NCBI RefSeq assembly: GCF_029784155.1
Contig: NC_073691.1
Location: forward strand, 140,050,433 to 140,114,432
Source: Uranotaenia lowii
Taxonomy: Eukaryota; Arthropoda; Insecta; Diptera; Culicidae
Direction: 5' to 3'
Length of the DNA stretch: 64,000 nucleotides
The notes beneath the pieces were generated by a model. The model was not told the DNA's origin, made no database searches, and saw only the letters and a program-made list of their open reading frames with translations. How positions within the stretch are numbered: position 1 is the first letter of the stretch; each line of letters starts with the position of its first letter. The position numbers were made by a program, and so were the translations under genes. Shown piece after piece: positions 20,760 to 33,102 of the stretch.

Positions 20760-23139
20760 AGAGGAAGAGAAAAAGGAACATAAAAAAAACTAGCCCGAGA
20801 GCTTAAAGCTCGAGAGGATTCAGTAGCATTCGTCCTATTGGATTCAATTTGCTTCTACGGGCGAAATTCTCTCCTGTCGATCGTGCTTAGAAAAAGCTTC
20901 CTGAGCACGAACGGTACGTGAGAAGATGAGATGGTGTGCATATATCGTTCGCGTTCCCGTGTCGTTTTCCCCTTCTCAGAGGAAGCTGTGATTGAGAATC
21001 TAACGTTGGACTTACCATCACTATAGAAATATGCGATGTGAGGGTCTAGTCCTTAGGCTTGAGCCATTCAATTTAAGGGTTGTACCTCACGGTGCAATCC
21101 CTTTACAAAAACTTTAATTTTGGGTTTAAAGCCCAGAATTAATTTTTAATTCCGTCTTTCTTAACGGAGGACTGGTATTATAAGAAACTTAACATCTTTG
21201 TTTGACTGACATTTATGATTGTCAATTGATTGGAGGCGCTCTCTGTTTTCCTTATGCGGAGTTACACGGAATGAAAGCGTACCCACTGCTTATCGCGCCA
21301 TGTTTTCGATCATCTTGATTAGTGATTGCTGGTTGTGGCTAGCAAGCCAAATGGCCACGTTTTTTGGAGTGATGATTTTTGATATTTACTATGAAAAAAA
21401 ATTTCAAACTATTTTGTATTTTTTTCTTTCTTTTATAGGTTGAAGAAGAAAAAAAATCAAATTTTTCAAGATAAAAATCATTTTTATTGTACTGCTCAGT
21501 TTCACAAAAACGTCGAGAACAAAGTTTACAAAAATTCACACAAATACACACAAATACACAGACATCATCAGAACTCGTCGAGCTGATTCGATAGGTACCT
21601 ATAAAGGTATATCTAAGACCCATAATTAATGATCTCCCAAATCGACCGATAACTATACCTTTCTGAAAGAAAGGCAAAACTTTGACGCTGTGCCCAATAA
21701 TAGTCAAAAACTTTCAAAGTTCTTGAACACTTTATGCCATAGTGTGATTTTGCATTTCGGGCAGATATTTAACCGGAAAAACAGTAGACTCCCATGCACA
21801 CCCCGGATCGATAGGACGTATGGGAGCGGCGCTCTGATATGTGTTGTATCCATGTTAATTAGTTTATGAATTAATGCTAAACAAAACCGCGGCGAGCTCA
21901 TATTATTTTCCGCACCATCATTGATGCCGCCGCCATTCGCCGTCGCTATCATCAGATGTCCCGAGTCGATTGCACAATCATAATGGATTTGATGGAGCGG
22001 ATGGATGATGACATTGAAACGAATGAGGTGCATCGTGAGGGTCCATGTCAGGATCGTATCCCTCGGAATTGCGGATGTTCCGCAAATCACGATGGTCATG
22101 GGGCCACTGGCTCTCGGATAAAATGGATGGCCCTCATTTTTTATTGTATTTTGGTTTTGGTTAGAGCGTTGGTCCATCAGCCCTATCGCATGTTCACTAT
22201 CTATGTGTAGGGGGAGGAAGCCCTGATAGGGTAAGGTTCAAATGAGGCCCGTGGTGGAATTGTTTCAAAAAGAAGGCTAGATCTAACCGGTGGGTACGCG
22301 TCCTGGGGACACAACTCATTCCATCCTATCCGTGGCACAATCTAGAATGGGTCGGTCAGTTCTCTAAAGGTACCAGGAACCCAGATCCGCAGTGTGGATA
22401 ATTAATCAATCATCGCACCGGGCGTTCGGTAACGAGGCTGTCATGTTCACTCTCGGATAAAACCCTTTGTAAGGTAACACCGATCCGTGTGTCCCATTCC
22501 GGGCCTAGGCACCCGTCATCATCATCATCATGTATTGGACCCAGTCACTTCGGTTGTACGGGTATTCGGTCTAGTTAAGAATTGCCATTCATTGAGGGAA
22601 GCTGGTTAGAGCGGCATTCATTGCATCATGTCGCACTGTTGTGGGGCACAACGGGTTTTTAGCATGTCAGCCCATTATATTTGCTGGTGAATAAATGCAA
22701 TTTCATCCGCATTCCGAAAGGCAATTGCTCTCGAGAACGAATTAATGGAACATCGATTTCGAACCACTCGTCCAGTCACTGATTGTTTCTATCCGATGAA
22801 ATTAGATGAATGGCTAATCGACTCAGGTACGACTCAGGTTTTACATTTATCATTTTGGCCGAAGAGTGCCTGAATGGTCCTTTTCAAAACGGGCTCACAA
22901 TGGATAAGTAGGCAGAGCTTTGAATGGATTTGCGATGACAGTTCATTCCATGGCTCATCACAAAGTTGATAAACTATTTCAGACTATTAATATTTTATTC
23001 TAAGCTTTTTATCAAGACAGCGTAGATTCAACAGTTTCAAGCTGTTCAAAGTACTTTCTACACGATTTTAATGCAGTTATTATGAGCCACCCTTGTGTTG
23101 AAAATATCTCTTGTTAATTGTCTTGGAGTAGTAATTTTT
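20760..23139. other. Mostly non-coding, possibly unique sequence
   Basis: The segment has no motif-bearing frame. The ORFs at 21704-22210 overlap on opposite strands and look random. The 21540-21690 part, ending CCTTTCTGAAAGAAAGGCAAAA, looks like a dispersed mosquito repeat from general familiarity, which I cannot confirm. A small ATC microsatellite lies at about 22518. Confidence 0.35.
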
Positions 23140-23334
23140 ATCTTTCCTATACATCCACTTCCATCTGTACCGTTGAGCCGTCAACACGTACGTCGGAGCA
23201 TCGTATCGTTGCTGTGTACCTGCAGGAACATTTTACATTATTTATTTTTTCCTTACCTGTATTTCAATCAGCACTTTTCAGTGCTAAAATTATTTTCATT
23301 TTCTTTTATTCATATTTTCTCTTTTCTTTCCAGC

Positions 23335-24765
23335 ATGGGGAAGTCATCTGCCGGCTCAAGGGCCGGAAGAAAACGGATTGCCGAACCTAATTCAGGCCCA
23401 TCGCCCAAAAAAGTTGAAATTTCCAATTCATTCGATGTCCTTCATAACATCGGTGATGAGGAAATATTCATATTTAATTCTGATAAGAGTACTAAGAAAC
23501 CTTCTTCTTCTTATACTCTTAAAAACGAAAAGATTCCACCAATAACGGTCACGATTCCTGATTTCAATGCCTTTCGAAAAGAAATCGTCACTTCCGTCAA
23601 GGATGTGAAGATTTCTTTTCAGATCGGTCGAAGGGGAACTGCTCGTATATTGGCTGAATCTTTTAATGATTTTCAAAAGGTTTTAAATTATTTGAATAAT
23701 AAAAAACACCAATTTTTTACGTACGACACTAGAAGTGATCGTCCATTTAAAGTTGTACTTCGTGGTCTCACTGGCGATCAGACACCGGATGAGATCACAG
23801 CTGAATTAAATTCTTTGTTAGGTTTTTCTCCAATTCAAGTAATTCAAATGAGGAAAAGAACCAACACGAATAATACCAGTAGTGTTGGTTTTGGTCCTGA
23901 ACTTTATTTGATCCATTTTAAAAAGGATCATGTTAATAATTTGAAAATTCTGGAAAAGGCTCGTCTTATGTTTCATTGTCGAGTAAAATTTGAACCTTTT
24001 CGTAAATCTACTACCAATTTTTTACAAAATATTACGCAATGTCGTCGTTGTCAAGCTTTTTGTCATGGCACTAAAAATTGTAGAATGAATGCCAGATGCA
24101 TGTTTTGCGGCTCATTCGATCATGAAAAATCTAAATGCCTTTTTGGTGGTGATAAGCCAAAAACAGAATTTTTTAAGTGTGCGAATTGCGCAGGTAATCA
24201 TTCCTCGAATTCTCTAGACTGTCCCGTTAGGGCAAAAATAGTTGCTTCTAGGAAAAATCCCAAAGTTTCCAGAAAAGTTTCTTCTCCTCCTTCCTCTTTT
24301 TCGTCTTCACACGTCAGGCCGGCAAACAACCTGCCTGTTCGCAGTCAGCCTCGGTCTACATTGGAATCACGGCTGGGTAATACCCGAAGTGATTTTAATG
24401 TTACCTGGGCTGATTCTGCGCCACAGACTCGTTGTTTATCGTTCTCAGAGGTGGTTGAAAATGGGTTGCCCTCTCCAGGCATAACTAATAAAAATGGGAA
24501 AAAACCAAGTCTCAACGTTCATGCGAAGGCTTGGGAAAATCCCCGAAATTCAAATACTTGTTCTTCTCCTTCAATTTCTGATCCTAACAATTTTGTTGAT
24601 TTGGGTGAGATTACTGAGGAAAAATTAAAATTTTTGCATCAAAATTTAATGGAAATGATGCAACTTATGTTGAAAGCAAATTCAATGTTTGAAGCTTTCC
24701 AAACTTCTTTTAATTATGCTAACAAAATTATTATGACTTTACGATTCCCTCATGGATCCAAATAG
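23335..24765 (+). CDS. Jockey ORF1, nucleic-acid-binding gag-like protein
   Basis: This frame encodes the RNA-binding chaperone that packages element RNA. The open frame extends upstream to 23095, beyond the element's 5' boundary at 23155. The methionine at 23335 (MGKSSAGSRAGRKR) is therefore preferred, giving 476 residues. A basic N-terminus is followed by a gag-like domain and a run of cysteine-histidine zinc knuckles, visible as CRRCQAFCHGTKNC, CMFCGSFDHEKSKC and CANCAGNHSSNSLDC. A serine-rich linker and a short, likely helical tail follow. It is intact and overlaps ORF2 by 14 bases in another frame, suggesting coupled translation. Confidence 0.88.
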   Translation: MGKSSAGSRAGRKRIAEPNSGPSPKKVEISNSFDVLHNIGDEEIFIFNSDKSTKKPSSSYTLKNEKIPPITVTIPDFNAFRKEIVTSVKDVKISFQIGRRGTARILAESFNDFQKVLNYLNNKKHQFFTYDTRSDRPFKVVLRGLTGDQTPDEITAELNSLLGFSPIQVIQMRKRTNTNNTSSVGFGPELYLIHFKKDHVNNLKILEKARLMFHCRVKFEPFRKSTTNFLQNITQCRRCQAFCHGTKNCRMNARCMFCGSFDHEKSKCLFGGDKPKTEFFKCANCAGNHSSNSLDCPVRAKIVASRKNPKVSRKVSSPPSSFSSSHVRPANNLPVRSQPRSTLESRLGNTRSDFNVTWADSAPQTRCLSFSEVVENGLPSPGITNKNGKKPSLNVHAKAWENPRNSNTCSSPSISDPNNFVDLGEITEEKLKFLHQNLMEMMQLMLKANSMFEAFQTSFNYANKIIMTLRFPHGSK

Positions 24766-27409
24766 ATGTTTAAATATTATGAATTGGAACGCTAGATCTT
24801 TGCTGGCTAACCAAGATGAATTCTTTTTATTTTTGAAAACTCAAAACATACATATTGCTGCCATCACTGAAACTTTTTTAAAGCCAGACAATAACTTGAA
24901 AAGCAATGCTTTTTTTAAAATTTTACGAAATGATCGACTTGATCGACAAGGTGGGGGTGTAGCTATTGTCATCAATAGTCGTCTCAAATTTAGACTTCTT
25001 CCTTCTTTCAATACAAAAGTTTTAGAAACAATTGGAATTGAATTAGAAACTTCTATGGGGAAAATTATAATTGTTGCCGCATACTTGCCTTTTCAATGCA
25101 GCGGTGAACAGAAAAATTTTTTGAAGGGAGATTTACAAAAACTCACCAGAAATAAATCTAAATTTTTTATTATTGGTGACTTTAATGCAAAACACCGATC
25201 TTGGAATAATATTTCATCAAATTCAAATGGGAATATTTTGTTTAATGACTGCTCTGCAGGTTATTATACTGTTGAATATCCTAATGGGCATACTTGTTTT
25301 TCTTCAATTAGAAATCCCTCCACAATTGATTTGATTCTAACGGATTTAGGCGAGCATTGTAGTCAATTAGTTACTCATGCGGACCTCGATTCAGACCACC
25401 TTCCAGTAACATTTTCTTTATCCCAAAGTCCCATTGAAAACCCTTTAAAATCAGCTTTTAACTTTCAAAAGGCTAACTGGGAGCGATACATGAATTTTAT
25501 TGAACGTAATTTAGATGTAAACGTTCCACTGAATTCAGTAGAAGATATTGATTTGGCTGTAGAAAATTTGACAACTTCAATAGTCAATGCTAGAGCCGCT
25601 TCAATACCTAAAGTTAAACACAAATTTAATCAACCTTTAATTGATGATGATCTTCAGTTTTTGATACGACTGAAAAACATTCGTCGACGCCAATATCAAC
25701 GTACTAGGGATCCTTATTTGAAATTAATTTATTGCGACCTTCAAAAAGAGATCAAACGTCGTTTAAATTTCATTCGTAATGAAAATTTTGCTAAAGCAGT
25801 AGAGGATATAAAACCCTACTCAAAGCCATTTTGGAAATTAACTAAAATTTTGAAAAAGCCCCAGAAGCCAATTCCTACTTTGAAAGATGGGGATAAACTT
25901 CTTTTAACTAATGCAGAAAAAGCTCAAAAATTAGCCCAACAATTTGAGTCTGCTCATGATTTTAATTTAAACGTTGTAAGTCCAATTGCTGCTCAAATTT
26001 CCCTAGAATTTGATGATATTCTTTCTAAGCAAAATGTGTTTGAAAGTTCTTGTGAGACAAATATTGATGAACTTAAATTGATTTTCAAAAAATTTAAAAA
26101 TATGAAAGCTCCAGGGGAAGATGGGATTTTCTATATTCTTATTAAAAAGTTGCCTGAAAGCACTTTAAATTTTTTAGTTAAAATCTTCAACAAATGTTTT
26201 CATTTGGCTTATTTTCCCAATAAATGGAAAAATGCCAAAGTAACTCCAATTTTGAAACCTGGAAAAAGTGCTTCAGAGCCTTCAAGTTATCGACCAATTA
26301 GTTTGCTTCCTTCTATAAGTAAACTATTTGAGAGAGTTATTTTGAATAGAATGATGATTCACATTAATCAGAATTCTATTTTCCCTGATGAACAATTTGG
26401 TTTTCGTCATGGACATTCTACTACACATTAACTTTTGAGTGTAACTAATATGATTAACGCTAGCAAATCTGAAGGTTATTCAACTGGTGTTGCTCTTCTT
26501 GATATTGAAAAAGCTTTTGACAGTGTTTGGCACAAAGGCTTAGTAGCTAAATTAGCTCGATTTGATTTTCCTGTATATCTCACCAAAATTATTCAAAATT
26601 ATTTGACTAGCCGAACCTTACAAGTAAGCTATCAAAATTCATGCTCTGAAAGGACACCCATTAGAGCTGGTGTCCCTCAGGGCAGTATACTTGGGCCAAT
26701 TTTATACAATATCTTTACTTCAGATCTTCCTGATGTACCAGAAGGAAAAGGTAGAAGATTATTTGCTGATGACACTTTGCTTTCAGCCAAAGGTCGAAAT
26801 TTACGGGTGGTACGCAGTAGATTGCAACAAAATTTAAATTCCTTTTTGAATTACTTGAAAATGTGGAAAATTTCTCCTAACGCTTCCAAAACTCAACTTA
26901 TTTTATTTCCCCATAAGCCAAGAGCAAATTTTTTAAAACCTAATGAAAATCATTCTATAACTTTTAATGGGGTTTCATTAGAATGGTCTGATCACGTGAA
27001 GTACTTGGGACTCACACTTGATCGGAATCTTACTTTTAAAAATCACATTGAAGATATTCAATCAAAATGCAATAAATATACTAAATCTCTTTATTCTCTC
27101 ATCAACAGGAAATCCAGGTTGTGTCTGCGAAATAAGATGCTTATCTACAAACAAGTATTTCGACCAGCGATAATGTATGCAGTTCCGATTTGGTCTAGCT
27201 GCTGCGCGACGAGGAAGAAGGCCATCCAGAGGATTCAGAACAAGGTTCTGAAAATGATTTTGCGGCTTCCACCTTGGCACAGCACCGAAGATCTTCATCG
27301 GATTGCGGGCATTGAATCGATCGGAGAGATGGCCAACAAAATTATCTCCAACTTCAGAGGCAAATCGATGCAGTCTTCCATCGCAGAGATTCGTTCTCTC
27401 TATAATTAG
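24752..27409 (+). pseudogene. Jockey ORF2 endonuclease-reverse transcriptase, one in-frame stop
   Basis: ORF2 nicks target DNA and primes reverse transcription. It starts MDPNRCLNIMNWNARS. The endonuclease (first 220 or so residues) shows IGDFNAKHRSWN, STIDLILT and SDHLPVTF. The reverse transcriptase shows KAPGEDGIFY, YRPISLLPS, FGFRHGHST, LLDIEKAFDSVWHKGL, GVPQGSILGP and the catalytic FADD. A stop codon TAA at 26429-26431 falls after HST-TH, within the finger-palm region. The minus-strand copy has a glutamine codon at the same place (CAA, around 59609). Downstream, the same frame is open to 27409. One C-to-T change therefore explains the loss of function. Confidence 0.9.
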
Positions 27410-27640
27410 TTTAATTTTAGGTTAGTGTTTAGTTTTAAGTTTAAAATATTTTTGCCATTACAGGATGTTCTCCTACATTAAATACTTGATTGCGCTAAGC
27501 AAATTTAGTTCTTATAAATAAATTTCTTTTACCTAGTTAACTATATGGCTATGAACAGTTCATTATTGAACTGAACACCTAATTTAATGTAATAATGTAA
27601 TATAAATGTAATGATGATTTGATACAAATAAAGACATATT

Positions 27641-27655
27641 AAAAAAAAAAAAAAA
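27641..27655 (+). repeat. Poly(A) tail of the Jockey element
   Basis: A run of about 15 adenines follows ATAAAGACATATT and immediately precedes the 3' target-site duplication, as expected after target-primed reverse transcription. Confidence 0.85.
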
Positions 27656-27670
27656 ATCTTTCCTATACAT

Positions 27671-28562
27671 ATATGTATCTTCTTAGGGACTTCAAAAGCT
27701 TTGTTAAGAAAAACTTCTAATTTCAGAAAATTAAATTTGTAGAACTATTCACTAATGCGCATAATATTTAGATTTATTTGTATATCTTTACGTTGTAATG
27801 AACACTTTCAAAGTAATTATTCCCCCCTCGGTGGCATTTTCATCTGACCATCTGATTGGAGAAAGGCGTCGATCAGCTTTCTGCAGAAATCACATCCCAA
27901 CTAATTAGATTACCAGCCATCCAATTATCACCTTTCAACGTTTCTAGATCATCGGAGTCGAAGTGAGCAGTTAACGCCATCAGCATCAGCCGGCAACTGG
28001 GGGAAAATGTTTCAATTCACGTACGGCACTAATCTGGTCAAACTCTTCCTCCTACGGCTATGTTATCTTTCGTACGTTCCCACCTACTAGAAGTTGGTAC
28101 AATGGATGATAGAAAAAGTCCATGCCTGGGACTCGTGAAGAACTACTTGACCGTGAAGATGGAAACATGTTGTCGGTGATGTGAGCAAAACTTCCCTGGT
28201 CCGGTTCTATTACTGGAACACCGACGACGGACATCTATCGAATAGTAGAGACGTCACGTTACGTGATGCTGAAAGCATTGCATGGCAACCGTTCCTACAC
28301 AGCTAAAAAAAACTTTGTTTGTGAAATAGCAATTTTATAATTCAAATTTGTTGGTTTTGGTAATGAATATTTTATGCTCGAGAAAGAGCTTACATATACC
28401 AATTGTGGAAATGAAAGGCACACAATCTTGAAAAAGTGCAAGTTTGTATGCATTTTTAGCATCTTGGTTGCATATCGATTCGATAGCAGAGATATACAGC
28501 CTTTCTTTTTTATGTAGCATTTATATATTTCTTTTTGTGGAAGTTAAGATGCCTTCTTGCGT
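27671..28562. other. Non-coding, unrecognised
   Basis: AT-rich with a less AT-rich part at about 27830-28300. No open frame with a motif, and no repeat boundary. Confidence 0.4.
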
Positions 28563-29145
28563 TCTTACTTAATGATCCCACGTCAGTTATACGGCGCATA
28601 GGGCCGTGGTAAAAGGTTTCCACTGTTGATGATCCGGAGCCAGCTTCTTCACTTGGTCGCAGTCAAGATTCTCGTGGACAGTTCGGATTTCGGAGAATAA
28701 GCTTCGCCGCCACGAGCTTCTAGGTATGCCTCTCTTACGATGTCCTTCTCGATTCCAGCCGAGCCATCTCTGCAAATCTCGTTCACATTTTCTCGCAAGG
28801 TATGTATATCCAATTCATCTCCACTAACAGGACTGAATCTCTAATTCTAGCGCCATTTTATGACACCGGCTATGTGCAAGGTTTTCGTTTGAGATCCAAT
28901 TGCCAGGCCACGAAGTGCGGATGATATTCAGTTAGCAGCGATTCACAAACACTTGCAGTTTTAACTTCGTTACCGCATACGTGCACTAAGTTTTGCACCC
29001 ATACAACAATGGGCATTTGACGTTTGGTTTGTAGATTCGGATTTTTGTTCATAGAGATATCTGACGTGAGCGCCAGCTGTTTTTGAAACTCGCAAATGCA
29101 AATCGGGCTTTTCTAATCCAGGTTTTAATGTCATTGGTAACACCT
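28563..29145 (-). pseudogene. RTE element, 3' fragment
   Basis: On the minus strand this is the C-terminal part of the same RTE type as the element at 886-3913. It reads from about the NIWRSRQISLRTKIRIF region (near 29100) to the C-terminus, including EGHRKRGIPRSSWRRSL, IRTVHENLDCDQVKKLAPDH and FTTALCA. It ends ATCATTAAGTAAG, the same repeat tail. Several stops and frame changes break it. The 5' limit near 29145 is approximate. It shows that the RTE family has more than one copy in the window. Confidence 0.8.
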
Positions 29146-29654
29146 GTAGTGGCCGGGGGACTCGTTGTCAGTCGCCGACGCCGTTTTTCGATACCTTTCG
29201 AATTTTTCGCGTTACCAGAATGTGAACGGACTGCGGAAAGGTGTACAGCCCTCGTGGAATAACGTTTCTTAACTGACGACCTTTATACTCGGCCGCTACC
29301 ATGCGGTGCAGGTGCAGCTTAAAAAGCGACAGTTCACGAAAACAAACCTCAATCAGCTTCTCTTTACTATCAGTTAATTACTACCACACCTACACGCTTT
29401 GGTTCTCATTTCTCTCTTTCTCTTTGACAACACTCAGGGCCAGGGTTGTCAAATGTTTTTCGAAAAAGTCTGGAAGATTTTGTAAACATGTCTGGAAATG
29501 TCGGGAAATGTCTGGATAGCTTACTTTTGAAGGTGGTTACTTTTTTTTTTGGTCGCCAGATCGCAATGTTGAAAGCCACTAATCCTAAGTCATTATCGTC
29601 TGACTCTCAATTGAACATACATCTTCGAAGCATTTGCCATTATAACCAGTTTTT
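29146..29654. other. Non-coding host sequence with TCTGGAA motifs
   Basis: This segment and its continuation at 31255-31490 share many GTCTGGAA motifs. They were one sequence before the RT element inserted at 29655. Both carry a GGTTG(T/A)CA motif in direct orientation at the outer sides (about 29444 and 31471). Confidence 0.5.
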
Positions 29655-31217
29655 GCCAACGACCAGTTAGCCAACGACGAAGACGAGCCACTCCCAACGA
29701 TGAGTGAAGTTAAGGAAGCCATTCGCCAGCTGAATAGAAACAAGTCGGCTGGGAAGGATGGCATCGCAGCTGAACTCATCAAAATGGGCCCGGACAGGTT
29801 GGCCGTTTGCCTACACCGGTTGATAATCCGGATCTGGGACATAGAACAGCTACCGGAGGAGTGGAAGGAGGGGGTAATATGCCCCATCTACAAGAAGGGC
29901 GACAAATTGGACTGTGAGAACTACCGAGCGATCACTGTCCTCAATGCCGCCTACAAAGTGTTGTCCCGAATCCTACTCCGCCGCCTAACGCCACAAGCAA
30001 ACAGATTCGTGGGAAGTCATCAGGCCGGCTTTATGGAGGGACGGTCTACGACGGACCAGATATTCACATTACGGCAAATCCTCCAAAAATGCCGCGAACA
30101 CCAAGTCCCTACGCACCATCTATTCATCGACTTCAAAGCCGCATACGACACGATCGACCGTAACGAGCTATGGAAAATCATGGACGAGAACGGCTTTTCC
30201 GGGAAGCTGATCAGACTGATCAAGGCGACGATGGATGGAACGCAGTGCTGTGTGCGGATTTCGGGTGAATTGTCGAGTTCATTCGAATCTCGCAGGGGGC
30301 TTCGACAAGGTGATGGTCTATCCTGCATGATGTTCAACGTGGCGCTAGAAGGTGTTATTCGACGAGCGGTGGGCGAAATGCGGGGCACGATTTTCAACAG
30401 ATCCAGTCAACTTATTTGCTTTGCCGATGACATTGATATAGTCGGCAGATCATCTGCGGCGGTGGAGGAGATCTACCGCAAACTGAAACGCGAAGCAGGA
30501 AGGATTGGGTTGATGATTAATACGTCCAAGACGAAGTACATGCTGGCCTGCGGATCCGAGACCGACCGAACCCGCTTGTCCAGTAATAACAAGGTTACGA
30601 TCGACGGCGACGAGCTGGAGATAGTCGAAGACTTTGTCTATCTCGGCTCACTGGTGACCGCAGACAATGACACCAGCCGTGAGATCCGGAGGCGAATTAT
30701 CAGCGGAAGTCGTGCCTACTATGGACTCCACAAGCAACTGCGGTCGAGAAGACTTAGCCCTCGCACGAAGTGTAACCTGTATACGACGCTTATTAGACCG
30801 GTTGTTCTCTACGGGCACGAGACATGGATATTGCTCGAGGAGGACCTGCGTACACTCGGAGTATTCGAGCGACGAGTGTTAAGAACCATCTTTGGCGGCG
30901 TACAGGAGAACGGAATGTGGAGGCGAAGGATGAACCACGAGCTCGCGCGACTCTACGGCGAACCCAGTATCCAGAAGGTGGTGAAGGCTGGCCGGATACG
31001 CTGGGCGGGACATGTTGCGAGAATGCCGGATGACAGTCCTGCGAAACAGGTGTTCGCCACGAATCCGGTAGGAACAAGACGAGCGGGGGCGCAACGAGCG
31101 AGGTGGTTAGACCAAGTGGATCGTGATCTGGCGAACGTGGGGTGCCCGAGGAATTGGAGAACGGTTGCCATGGACCGAGTGAATTTTAGGAATTATGTTC
31201 GTCAAGTTATGTCTTAA
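29655..31217 (+). pseudogene. Reverse transcriptase ORF, 5' truncated but open
   Basis: An uninterrupted frame reads from the insertion boundary through DEDEPLPTMSEVKEAI and ends at 31217. The first methionine is at 29700, giving 505 residues. It contains KSAGKDGIAAELI, YKKGDKLDCENYRAIT, HQAGFMEGRSTTDQI, FIDFKAAYDTIDR, RRGLRQGDGLSC and the catalytic FADDIDIV. The C-terminal region shows YLGSLVTADNDTSREI, RIRWAGHVARMP and DRVNFRNYVRQVM. All reverse transcriptase motifs look intact and no stop is present, so the copy seems young. It lacks the endonuclease and a 5' promoter, so it cannot mobilise by itself. Confidence 0.87.
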
Positions 31218-31241
31218 GACGGAATACTATGTAAATAAATA
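29655..31241 (+). mobile_element. 5'-truncated RTE/BovB-like non-LTR element with 13-bp TSD
   Basis: ATAACCAGTTTTT lies at 29642-29654 and 31242-31254, bracketing the insert. The insert starts inside the coding region (upstream endonuclease missing) and ends in a TAAATAAATA tail. Five-prime truncation is the normal outcome of incomplete target-primed reverse transcription. The sequence differs clearly from the RTE copy at 886-3913, so this is a different family. Confidence 0.85.
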
Positions 31242-31254
31242 ATAACCAGTTTTT

Positions 31255-32278
31255 AAACACTTTTTAGTTCGTAATTCATAAATTCTAATAATTTTCTGCC
31301 AAATTACACCATGACCATTTTGAAATTTTCATAGTTTCTGTGAACAATTTATGTCCTAACCCAAAAGTCTGGAATTGTCTGGAAGAAATGTTAACAGTCT
31401 GGAAGTCTGGAACCTGAAAAAATGTCTGGCAGAAGTTCGATAAGTCTGGAAGATCCTGACAAAATCTGGAAGGTTGACATCAGTGCTCAGGACTGGAAAA
31501 CAGAAAAATGGGGTTAATCATCATGTTGGTTTAATTAAATCACCGAGATTTTTGCTGGAAAGTTAAAAAATGCTGCAGCGAATTTATATTTGCCTGACCT
31601 AGGACAGCACCAATCGAATTGAAATGCGCTCTCGTTTTCATAAAACGGAACGAAACGCTCACGCTCGTATGAACTAAGTCATCGCCTACCTCAAATATGA
31701 CGCAACATATCTGAATCAATATTGCATTTAGCTTATTTTGGTTCCGTTATCTATCCTGATCCCTACATCCGCCTCCTTGCCTACTTTTCAAATGACAAAG
31801 ATGAAATGTTTTAATACTTTTGTCCGTCGAGTTTCATAAGTGACTAAAATCCGTCAATTTTATTATGTTATTTTAATGAAAAACTGTTCCCGATACGATT
31901 AGACAGCGTTCCGTTATTTTGAACAACTATTTTTTTATTTTGAATTGTTAAAATTTTCCTGTAATATTTATATATTTACATATAAGCATGAACTTTATAA
32001 ATTCATAAGTGTGTGTGTTTTATATTTTAGTTTGTTGTTATTTCTGTATTTTTGTGTACTTACGTTTAGTGCCTATGTATCGATTTATTCTTCTCCTTCC
32101 GGAAATTGAGCCCGTACGGTACGGTACACAAATATGTTTTTGATTGCCTATTCAATTGAACATAGGTTAATCGTTTCAATATAAAGTCTAAATGTTCTCC
32201 TTTACCTGTTGCTGCTATGGACTTTGTGTACTTTTCACTTTTTTCCACCGACTTGATAGCTTTTGTGCAAGTATACTA
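31255..32278. other. Non-coding, unrecognised
   Basis: The first part carries the TCTGGAA motif family. The remainder is AT-rich with no frame or repeat I can name. Confidence 0.4.
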
Positions 32279-32281
32279 TAA

Positions 32282-33099
32282 GGGGGCATCCATAAATTAC
32301 GTAACGCTCCTAGGGGGGGGGGAGGGGGTAAGCTCGAGCGTTATGAACTGTGACATAGGGGAGGGGGGGAGGTATGCTCATCGTTACGTAACGATTTTCT
32401 CTTTAAAAATTTCAGTTTCATCGCAGCTTTTTTATGTCATGCAATTTTTGCTGGATGATATGCAAACCAAAATCAGTTTATAATTTGTAAGCTTCAACAT
32501 GATTGAAACTGGTTTGTAACCTTTCCTCCTTTAAGATTCATAGGTAGATTTTTAAAAATGTGTTTTGGATATTCGTGAAATAACCGTTGCAAAACCGAAT
32601 ATGAGGTACATCTACCCCTAGGAACTCAATTTAACCTTAAGACGGACATTTTACTATTTTTTTCTCAATTGGTTTAAAAAATGCAATTTTGGTTATTCTG
32701 ACGAATATTACTAACTGGAGTATATCTTGCATAACAAGCTATGCTCTTGTCACAAAATAAAGTAAACAAGGTAGATCATCAGTTTACAAGCACAGAGCAA
32801 CTCGTAATAAGACAATCAATTTATTTTATAAGAGAGTTATCAATGAGTACTAAGAAGCGATTTGGATAGATATTAATTCCGCTTTGAAGAACGTTAACCA
32901 AATTTACCAAAAAATTTTTTAACTTCGAAAATCAGTATTTAAAAACGTGAGAACATGGGGGGTAGAGGGGGGGGGGGTAATTATCAGCGTTACGTAATTT
33001 TCATAGGGGGGTACGTCGAAGCGTTACGATTTGTGACATACGGGGGGGAGGGGGTCAAAAAAGTGCATTTTTTGCGTTACGTAATTTATGGATGCCGCC
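32282..33099. mobile_element. PIF/Harbinger-like MITE with guanine runs at both ends
   Basis: The ends are 26-bp inverted repeats with one mismatch, starting GGGGGCATCCATAAATTACG on the left and, as complement, GGCGGCATCCATAAATTACG on the right. TAA flanks both sides (32279-32281 and 33100-33102), the classic Harbinger target. GTTACGTAA motifs recur subterminally. Guanine runs at about 32312-32365 and 32955-33050 lie on the same strand at both ends, not inverted. There is no transposase. Confidence 0.85.
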
Positions 33100-33102
33100 T
33101 AA

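Larger units (their letters stand above)
23155..27655 (+). mobile_element. Jockey-clade (Juan-like) non-LTR retrotransposon, near full length
   Basis: A 15-bp direct repeat ATCTTTCCTATACAT lies at 23140-23154 and 27656-27670. Inside are a 5' leader of about 180 bp, a gag-like ORF1, an overlapping ORF2 with endonuclease and reverse transcriptase but no RNase H, a short 3' region and a poly(A) tract at 27641-27655. This architecture and the ORF2 sequence fit the Jockey clade, close to mosquito Juan elements. A second copy runs on the minus strand from 59140. Confidence 0.9.
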
